This document shows positions 56,452 through 64,000 of a stretch of DNA of 64,000 nucleotides, piece after piece (the first letter of the stretch is position 1; the number at the start of each line of letters is the position of its first letter). The notes beneath the pieces were generated by a model. It made no database searches, had not been told where the DNA came from, and worked only from the letters and a program-made list of their open reading frames with translations. Source of the stretch: Ophiostoma sp. CBS 140.51 (Eukaryota > Ascomycota > Sordariomycetes > Ophiostomatales > Ophiostomataceae); assembly GCA_029298735.1 (NCBI GenBank), contig JANSLP010000133.1, positions 1 to 64,000 of the forward strand. The letters run 5' to 3'. The position numbers and the translations under genes were made by a program.

Positions 56452-57443
56452 ATGTTTGGCTACGCAGCCCTGGTCTGCTTGGCAGCCGTGCTGTTCTGGC
56501 TAGACCCCATTCTGCGGGTTGTGGCCCCTTCGGTGCTGCTGGATGCGCCTGTGTTGCGCAAAACGCCAAGACCGCCTATCAACGAAGCACTGTTGGCTCT
56601 GGAAGATAACGACTCTTCACTTACATGCCCTGACGACGCCTACACGGTACACATCTTTAGCAAGGCGCCGCTGGTACTGTACGTCGAGAACTTTTTGTCG
56701 CTCGACGAGCGGCGGCATCTGATTGAGATTAGGTAGGTCCGACGACGAACAATATTTTTTTATGGTGAGAGCACTGCTGACCCGCCAGCACCCCCATCTA
56801 TGAGGCCTCGACGGTGACGCACGATGGCGGGGGCACCGTCCAGCGCAACGCCACCGTACGCGACTCGGAGGTGGCCGTCGTGCCACGGGACAACGTGGTG
56901 CGCTGCATTGAAGCGCGGGCGCGGCGGCTACAAGGATGGCGAGACGACCTGTGGATTGAGAGGTTGCGTATACAGCGGTACCAGGCGCCGTCCGGACACT
57001 ACAGCTACCACTACGATTGGAGCCGGTCGGGCGCGGCAACTGGCGGCTGGGGGCGGGTGTCGAGCCTAATGGTGTTTGTGGACGACGGCGAGCTGGACGA
57101 GAGTGCAGGCGGTCGTGATGCCTCACCATTAAAAGGCGGCGGCACAGCATTTCCACGGCTGCCGAGACGAAGCACCGACGCTCGCTGGTGCAAGGTTATT
57201 GAGTGTCCCGATGGAACCAAAGAGACTGACGACGGCGTGAACCCAGACGGTGCTGTCTATGCTAGCACAGACAACCCCACGGGCGTCGTTTTCCAGCCGG
57301 TGGTTGGCAATGCCGTGTTCTGGGAGAACTTCCGGCCCGACGGCACTGGCCGGGCGTACGAGGAGACGTGGCACGCCGGGCTGCGGGTGCGGCAAGGCGT
57401 CAAGGTGGGACTGAACATCTGGAGCTGGGGGAGGGTAGATTAA
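56452..57443 (+). CDS. Membrane-anchored prolyl-4-hydroxylase-type 2OG-Fe(II) dioxygenase
   Basis: Two exons (56452-56732, 56789-57443; 56-nt intron) encode 311 residues. The start was chosen because it opens a signal-anchor helix (FGYAALVCLAAVLFWL, residues 2-17), as in fungal P4H proteins; an in-frame ATG at 56329 would put 41 charged residues before it. The P4Hc domain holds the iron ligands His168 and Asp170 (HYDWS) and the distal His289 (WHAGLRV). Lys299 (GVKVGLNIW) is the expected 2-oxoglutarate-binding base. Residues about 205-245 form an insert before the TGVVFQPVVGNAVFW strand. The reaction is hydroxylation coupled to 2-oxoglutarate decarboxylation, probably in the secretory pathway lumen. 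The protein substrate is unknown. Confidence 0.88.
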
Positions 57444-59771
57444 ACAGACTGAGCATGATCAATTGACCACATCTCATGCCACAAAAGGCGGCGTGGCGAT
57501 GTTTCTTCTTCTTTCCCTTACTGAAACGATACGTGGCAGACTCCACGCGTGGAGTGTCCAGCCTGTCTAGAACTTGCTTTCCACGTTTTCTGCTGTCTGC
57601 GTTTTGTTGATGGACGATCTGTGCTACGTAGTAGGCTCTTCCATGCTATATCTTCACCCTTTCCAAGTTCTTAACCGCTCAGTTATCCATCTACGCGAGA
57701 TGTCCACGTTTGTGGCTTATGCCGGGTGTCTCGTGCCGCACCTCACACCATCCCACTTCCTCTCCCTCTGCCTCTCATACGCTGTGCGCCGTATGCAACC
57801 AAGATCGCAGGCGGCAGAGCCCATGCAACAGGCGGGGTGGGGGGAGGTACTCAGCAATCAGCAAGGAGAGATGAGCGGTGGTCTTGATATGTGATGTGTT
57901 GTGAGTGAGAAGTGACAAGCCTCCCCTGCTGTGGAAGAGGCGAATCGGCAGTGCAGAGTGCGAGAAGGAAGCATTGGCAGGCAGGCAGTCCACGAATGAC
58001 AAGACGCTCTTCAGCTTCCAGAACCAGCCCATTGTGGTACAAAGACCCCCAAACAGCATCACAGAACATCTGCTGGCATGCAGACGCCACAGCGAGGGAT
58101 AACACAACTCTGCCTTGGCTCAGGATGGGGGTTGAAGAAAACGAAAAGACGGAAGGGAAAAAGAAAGAAAAGGCCATGGAAGGGCCTGATCGAACGACAA
58201 GGAGCGGATGCAGCCCTTGGCCAAGGCGGCTTGCATCTTGCACTTTGTTCCTTGACCGGTGATGGCTGATGTCGATTCCTCAACGGAAACAGGCAGCATT
58301 CTCCCGGGTTTGTACCCAGGCTGCTTCCGTCACGGCACCCTGTCTCCCCGACCTGATGCAAAACTGATCCTTTTTTTCGATTTGAAGGGTGTGCTGAGTC
58401 GGCGCGGTCAGCTTTCCGTCCATGCAAAATATTTACAAGGTACGATTAAGTCTGCAAAGGGAAACCTGTTCGGCAAATTAACTGTCAATATCTCGACGCA
58501 CAAAAAAGGAGAACATCGTTCGTGTCTGCGCAGATGCTACGATGCAATCGATCTCGGCTTTTCTTCAGGTCCCCTCCGAATAAAATGAGAATGATTCATG
58601 GTCCCTATTTCATGTCGTGGACGTGCTCCGTTCAAGTACGAATACGACGTTCCTCGATGGCGACTCCGTGCCTGTGCTGTTGTATTTGTATATCCGAGCC
58701 GACATCAGACCCCAAAATCATAAAATCATCCTCCCATCGTCCATCGACCGTATTTCCTCGTACCAGCCGGCGGGCAAGAGACCAGGGGCTGCTTTGCTGA
58801 CAACAGCTGACTTAAAAAAGACACCAACAGACAGCAGGACTGTTCTGACGACAGGCAGTTGACGCACAGATATTTTGTGCTCTGGGCATTTTGTCTGTGG
58901 TCTGTGTCTGCATGCAAAACAGCGTTGTATTCCATTCTGTAACGTGCCAGTCGAGGAAAAGGATTCGCCCGCCTCGGCCGTCGGTCTGGCCAGGAGACAG
59001 CCTCAATTCATCGAGGCACTTCTTGTTATTTTTGTTGCTCCTTCTCTCTTCCTCCAGCTGGCTGCCAGTTCACTGATCGGCATGATTTGCTGCGAGGTCC
59101 CCTGGACGCTGTCGTTTCTCGATGTTGCGAGTGGACAGAGGGACTGCCCATCGATCCATATTGTCCCCATTTTTATGCTCCATCCACGATCCAACCGTCT
59201 GTTCAAACGACACAAAGAGTGGAGGGAGGGGCTGGATGGGATGGTGGGCTCTTGGGCTCCTGGGCTCGCAGGCGCAGTGGGGAACGCGGGCGGAACCAGG
59301 CCTTTGCAGAGGACGGCACGGCAGAAGGGAGATTGTCTGTTCTTTTGAAAACCAGGCTGCCGGGATATTCTCGGGTGGTGAACTGTGAACTATTCATCGT
59401 TGGTTGTCACTTTACTCAGTTAAGAACATCTGCTGTTTGAATGCTTGGTTCTATTGCCCTTCTATTCTTCCAAACATTCGACCTGTTCTTCCTTGATCCT
59501 GCTTGTGCTCTCGTTTCAACCCCCTTTTGGGACCTCCTTGAAGTCCCCCTTTGACTATTTTGCCGCCCGTACGACATGTGCCGTTGCCGAAACATGCTTG
59601 ACCGCCCGCACTTCTGTGCATTTGCACGACTTTTGACCCCCGTGTCGGCTTCTCTACATCTGCCTGTCTTCTTTGCTTCTTTCTTTTCTTTTTCTCTTCC
59701 TTTTCTCTCCCATCCTTCCTTTTCGCCCCCTCTTCTCAAAACAAACCCCTGATCCGGGTCAGCCACCAACG
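57444..59771. other. Gene-poor interval with pyrimidine-rich leader at its end
   Basis: No supported gene in 2.3 kb. Open frames up to about 155 codons are unrecognised and overlap each other on both strands. From about 59,440 to 59,760 the plus strand is nearly all T and C, the pattern seen upstream of confirmed starts in this window. It leads straight to an ATG at 59772. Confidence 0.5.
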
Positions 59772-59825
59772 ATGAGTGACGATGGCAGGACAAGGGCGCA
59801 GAGCCAGTCGATTGACGACCCCCTG
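59772..59825 (+). CDS. Candidate first exon of an otherwise unseen gene (partial)
   Basis: Directly after a 300-base pyrimidine tract, an ATG opens 18 codons (MSDDGRTRAQSQSIDDPL) and runs into a GTAAAT donor at 59826. The setting matches real first exons here, including the short first exon of the glycogen-binding-domain gene, which is followed by a very long intron. No convincing second exon is seen in the remaining 4.2 kb, so the gene would have to continue beyond the window, or this is a chance ATG in a noncoding transcript. The peptide is not one I recognise. Confidence 0.3.
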
Positions 59826-59953
59826 GTAAATTTTTGCTTCTTTCCTTTCTTCTGTTTTCTTTTATTTGCTTTTTTGCTCAGCGGTTGCTTTATTTTCTCA
59901 TGTATCTGATGTAACTCCGTGCGCTGTATCACCACACCTTTTTGCGTTGCCAT

Positions 59954-59985
59954 GTACTTTGTACTTTGTACTCCGTACTTTGTAG
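59954..59985. repeat. GTAC-core heptad repeat, four clear units
   Basis: Consecutive 7-bp units GTACTTT, GTACTTT, GTACTCC and GTACTTT, then GTAG, in perfect register. This is the cleanest member of the dispersed family. Confidence 0.85.
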
Positions 59986-62163
59986 TTGCTTTTTTACTCC
60001 TGCAGTGTCGAACTTTTCTTTTTCGCACTTGCGCCTGCATGCATGAGACCTGCATTAGAAAGAATATATGTATGTGTGCATGCGCGCCAATGGATGGCTA
60101 CATCTCTTCAGGCGCAAATGCTTATTGTGATCCCAAGTATCTTTTTTGGCACACTTTTTATTACAATGTCTGCAAGGCCTGCAAGGGAGAAAAGAATCGA
60201 AGGGAAGGATTACGCTGAAGGATAATCGTACAGCCCCTTTGTTACTTTCGTCTTTTTCTTCAACATTCAGTCATTTGTCCTACCCAACCTGCCCGACGCA
60301 CATATTCCTTTCTTTCCTTTCTTTCCTTTCTTTGCCTTTTCCACCTGCATCTCTGACAGGGATCCCCTTGCTTTAGCGAAAGGGAGAGAAAGAAGGCAGA
60401 TGCGTGTCCGTCGATTTGTTAACCGATGCAGATGGACAAGCAAACAAAAACGGCGATTCGCATCGTCGGTAGGTTGGAAGAGTCAAATGCACGTCCTGCA
60501 CGTCTGCTCGCGGATGCCACATATATCTGGCGGTTGATATCATGCAGTTGGTTGAAGAAAAGCCCGCTTTTATTGCCCTGTTGGCCGTTACCGTTTAAAT
60601 TTTGGCAGCTGCTCCACTGACTCGAAGTCGTTTTGATATGTACATGGGAGTACTTGCATGTCGGTAGCTCTTAAAATTATGTGCACTCTTCTGTCTGGTC
60701 GAATTTCGCTGTTTAATTTGGAGTTCATACCAAGACGCCAGTTGCTTTAATTTTCGCTTTGGTTCTTTGTCTCCCGCTTTTGTCGATGCCTGCTACCGTA
60801 TATTGACCTATTGACAGTTCTTTTCAATGTCATACAGAAGTGTCCCGTGTAAGGTATTGCCCAGTTCACCTTGTCATACTCCCGTAAAACAATGAAAAGT
60901 AAAACAGTACAGCGCGGCGCTGTCTTGAACTAGCCATTTACGATTCCGAGACAAAAGACGACAATAGGTAGGAGGCGGGAGACAGCAGGAGGTGGAACAT
61001 ATAATTGATGATATACAATATGTACTGGCAATTATGCTGTAATAAGGTGAAAGTCAACCCCGGGCGGCCTTTCAAGATATTCATAAATCTAAACATACCG
61101 AAACACATACAGGTACATCGTAGTATTTCGAAGTCACTGTTCTGTTCGGCTAGACTTTGGTTTAGACACCTGCCAGCTGAGAAATCTGGCAGTCCCGACC
61201 AGCGGGGAATTAACTTGGCACATTTGACAGATGTCTTGTTTCGGAGGCACGATTAAGACGACATACAACAAGAATACGAAAATGCGACGTTTACCTGTCA
61301 GGCACAATACATGCAAGTATGAGATGTATATTTACTCGGGTACTGCTAGGAATTGATGTTAATCAACATGGATGTTGATGCAGAAAGCCTGTGGCGATGG
61401 CTGGGTAGGTGGTGGTGGAAGTGGGGAAAAGGCCGAGTTACAAGTGTCAAAAGTAACTCACAAAAGCCTCAAAAATCACAAGTAAAAAAATCAATTAACG
61501 ACTACAGCCTCGGACTTGCTCGGTGGGCATATGAAGTGAGTTGGTTAACTGTCTTGCCTGTTGCCAATTCGAAAAGAAAGAGAAAAAGAGGTATAGTTGG
61601 AAATTTTAAAATAGAAAGAGAAAATATAGAAATTGAATAAAACAACGCAGTGCATCCCGTCTATTACTTTTACATTCACCGCCAGCAGAACAGTAAAGTC
61701 GATAAGCACAAGGTAAATCAATAGAGACAAAAGCCAAAGCTGCAATATACTTGTAACACACCGATCTACTTACATGGGACAGAAGGGTTTGAATGATTGA
61801 TTGCCTTCTTGAAATAGCCTTCTTTGCCATCCCACGACCACAACAGAAGGCGGGCGGCATACAAGCACAAGAACGTAACAAACGGCATGAGTTGGGAACC
61901 CGCGTATGCCTCTCGTGCACGTAATTTGTGTCTGTGTATCCTTCATGTCTTTGTTTGTCTGTGTCCATGTCTATGTCCGGTTACAACTCACGGATTGTCC
62001 AACTTTATTTCCTCCTGGCACAAATGCTTACAGCAAGATGACAGATGCATGGCCGCCTTGTACAGACAACCTATATTCCATCTGTTTACACTGTATAGAT
62101 ATCTCGGGCTGAGACAGACACATATGAAGAAGGTTGGCCGCCTTTGTACAAGGCCAATGCTGT

Positions 62164-62191
62164 GTGCTTTACGTCTTGTGCTCTGTACACG
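62164..62191. repeat. Degenerate GTAC/GTGC heptad repeat
   Basis: Units GTGCTTT, ACGTCTT, GTGCTCT and GTACACG follow one another with a 7-bp period. Confidence 0.45.
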
Positions 62192-62569
62192 CTGACCCGT
62201 CACCGCTCTTTCAGGTGACAGGAGAACAACAAAAACGTTTCTTTTTAGGAAGAGACAGAGTGCCGACAGCGGTATGTGATACTGGGTGGCGGGATACTCA
62301 ATTGTTGATGTTGACATGAGGCGCCGTTTTTAAAGAAGACGCAGAGTGTGGCTTATGCATCCTTCGGCGGGAATGTTGCAAATCAAATAAATGACCAGGA
62401 TACGTCTATGTCGCAGACGCTGGACAACAACAGATATAGTACTTCGTAAGAATATTTCGAGATGTTTCAGAAACCACATCCTGGTCGTATTGACTTCTTC
62501 ACGTGCTGCCGGCTCCAGCTGCCTGACCATGTGTTTGTCCCCCATCCCGTATTTCAAGTCTTGTGTTTC

Positions 62570-62604
62570 GTACCCTGTGCTCTGTGCTCTGTATTCTGTG
62601 CCAT
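62570..62604. repeat. GTAC/GTGC heptad repeat, five units
   Basis: Units GTACCCT, GTGCTCT, GTGCTCT, GTATTCT and GTGCCAT follow in exact 7-bp register. Confidence 0.65.
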
Positions 62605-63009
62605 CTACGAGTATTATCTTGTGAACTGCAACGGGGGGCATGTGCTTTGTCAACCATGACATCTCTTGTGCTACAGAACACTGTCGCCTTTTCGAGGAGA
62701 AAGATGACGGTGTAATGTGTAATGCTGAACATTGCAGGACACGTAGCACTCTTTTTGCACGCCACTTCTTTGTATTTTCCAGGTCGCCGTTCTGTCATCT
62801 TGTAACCTGGCTGTCGTGACTTGTCCTCGGCCTCGTGTTCATCTGTCATTGTAAGAAACTCGTAAATTCTTTGCACCGTCAGTTCTCAGAAACAAACGAT
62901 CTCGACCATCTGACGAGTTGTCATTTTATACGCAGGATTTTGTGCAAGTGTAAAGTACGACATATCTACACGAAGTATCACAGGGCAACAAGTATGACAG
63001 GACGTCCTC

Positions 63010-63037
63010 GTGCGGTGTACGAGTATGGTGCACGGTG
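63010..63037. repeat. Degenerate heptad repeat GTGCGGT/GTACGAG
   Basis: Units GTGCGGT, GTACGAG, TATGGTG and CACGGTG occur in 7-bp register; the GTACGGT-like unit also occurs at 43,790. Confidence 0.35.
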
Positions 63038-63131
63038 TAGCACACTTCCGTTTCGAACTTCCCCTTCTCTTCACCTGCGATGCATGGCGCTTACGTACTA
63101 GTTCTCTAACAACAAGAGTCCCTTGTCTTCT

Positions 63132-63546
63132 TCAACTGTGGGGATGGACGAGATGTCCTCTCTCGGCCGCTTGCTTCTTCGGTCCCGTAACAGAGCATAG
63201 AGTGTCCGGATGGATCCCTTGAGGATGCCCCATGGATCCCTTTCGTGGAGACATGTCGAACGCTTGTCGGGATGTTTGACAGGGCTGTTCATTGAATTGG
63301 GCCCATGAGAAGGTTTTCATTCGAGTCTCTCCCAAAAGAAGCAACCCCTGTCCTCGCCTTTGCGTTAGCTGCCTCTGATTGACAGGGCCCGGGCGAACTA
63401 GGCACGGGAATACAGCGGAGTCAATTGTGTGCCCAGGGCTGGTACAGGCTGTGAGAATTTAACATCCTCAGAAGAGAAGAAAAAAAAGAGACAGAAGAGT
63501 AAAGATCGAGAAACATACCACGGTTGGAGCAAATAAAATCTGACAT
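63132..63546 (-). CDS. Candidate small two-exon gene, unrecognised
   Basis: On the minus strand an ATG at 63546 in a CACCAAG-ATG context opens nine codons (MSDFICSNR) and meets a GTATGT donor at 63518. A 70-nt, T/C-rich intron of normal size ends in CACAG at 63449, and the joined frame stays open for 105 more codons to a TGA at 63132, giving 114 residues. The product is basic, with no hydrophobic segment or motif I recognise. The splice signals and intron length are convincing in form, but an open frame of this size can arise by chance and no clear CTAAC branch site is seen. Confidence 0.22.
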
Positions 63547-64000
63547 CTTGGTGCCGTGCGGCGGGACCATTTCTCCAAAACAGCACCAAAAGGCGCCAAA
63601 CAGGAGCAGAAAGAGGGCCCCATCTGCAGAGCTAATGATTAGAGGGCGCAGCTGGGGTAATTTTAAAATACAAAAACACGACAGGTGAAAAGGGGAAGAC
63701 AAAACACATGTCGTAATTCAAACGGCTGTTGCAGATATCTAAGTTTCTTCGGGCGCTTCCCCGGACGGGCCTGTCGTCGGCACATGGAAAAGGAGGTGAC
63801 AAGCAAACGGTGTGGCTGCATCAGCCATTGGAGAGACAAAGAAAAGGGGAAGGTGAGGGAAAACAACAAAATCAAAACGACGCCAGAGGAAGCATAATGC
63901 GCTCCAATATAGGGCACAAGATGCGAAGACAAAAGTGACAACAAAGATACGAGCAAGTATTTGCTCACAGCTGCCATGCAGGCCTACCAATTAGGCCAAA
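63547..64000. other. Right-edge noncoding sequence
   Basis: The last 450 bases hold no supported gene. A minus-strand open frame of about 100 codons is hydrophobic at one end but unrecognised. Confidence 0.5.

Larger units (their letters stand above)
59826..63131. other. Gene-free interval with several heptad repeats
   Basis: No supported gene. It contains a CTTT/CCTTT-type microsatellite near 60,300-60,350 and GTAC-core heptad arrays at 59954, 62164, 62570 and 63010. It could be a long intron of the candidate gene starting at 59772 or plain intergenic DNA. Confidence 0.5.

Noticed and set aside
1..64000. tRNA, 5S rRNA and transposon genes
   Set aside because: I looked for B-box-like GGTTCRANTCC sequences in both orientations, known 5S-like starts, and transposase or reverse-transcriptase motifs and found none convincing; a dedicated covariance or profile search was not possible.

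Overview
The window looks like nuclear DNA of a filamentous ascomycete (Pezizomycotina, probably Sordariomycetes; an Ophiostomatales-like genome such as Sporothrix or Ophiostoma is only a guess). The grounds are mostly small introns (about 50-115 nt) with GTRNGT donors, CTAAC-type branch sites and YAG acceptors, GC-rich coding DNA between pyrimidine-rich leaders, and a fungal gene set: a Zn2Cys6 regulator, a fungal rhodopsin-domain membrane protein, and LYS12 of the alpha-aminoadipate lysine pathway. I support 19 protein-coding genes with exon boundaries checked for phase, plus two weak candidates. No tRNA, rRNA, transposon or CRISPR array was recognised.

Layout. 2.3-10.5 kb (all +): a SET-domain protein with a predicted signal peptide, a Yap1-binding/Ybp2-family protein, and an MFS monocarboxylate-type transporter. 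13.6-16.2 kb: a WrbA/Ycp4-type flavodoxin quinone reductase (+) converging on LYS12 (-). 18.2-22.7 kb: a large disordered protein with an acidic tail (+) converging on a 7-TM rhodopsin-domain protein (-). 24.7-28.8 kb: ribosomal protein uL1 (+), V-ATPase assembly factor Vma22 (+), and an FAD disulfide oxidoreductase (-). 29.2-36.1 kb: a histidine acid phosphatase (-) divergent from a mitochondrial PPR protein (+), then the Mis12/Mtw1 kinetochore subunit (-). 36.7-42.3 kb: a proline-rich protein (+), TCTP (-), sphingolipid C4-hydroxylase SUR2 (+). 47.3-57.4 kb: a glycogen-binding-domain protein with a 1.9-kb first intron, a Zn2Cys6 factor, and a prolyl-4-hydroxylase-type dioxygenase. The intervals 42.3-47.3 kb and 57.4-64 kb are nearly gene-free.

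The genes are mostly unrelated housekeeping and regulatory loci, not a biosynthetic cluster. Some share control signals: uL1 and TCTP, both tied to translation, carry TCACGTGA palindromes upstream, and LYS12 has a perfect Gcn4/Cpc1 box just before its start.

The most interesting observation is at the flavodoxin gene. Its TGA stop, followed by CTG, is followed in the same frame by 82 uninterrupted codons. They form an Ala/Gly/Ser/Gln linker ending in a CaaX box (CSIQ) with an extra upstream Cys. This suggests stop-codon readthrough giving a lipid-anchored isoform of a normally soluble enzyme. Other notable items are dispersed 7-bp-period GTAC-core repeats confined to intergenic DNA, an 18-bp-stem hairpin inside the 1.9-kb intron, a long strand-asymmetric pyrimidine tract, and an orphan first exon at 59.77 kb that may belong to a gene with a very long intron.
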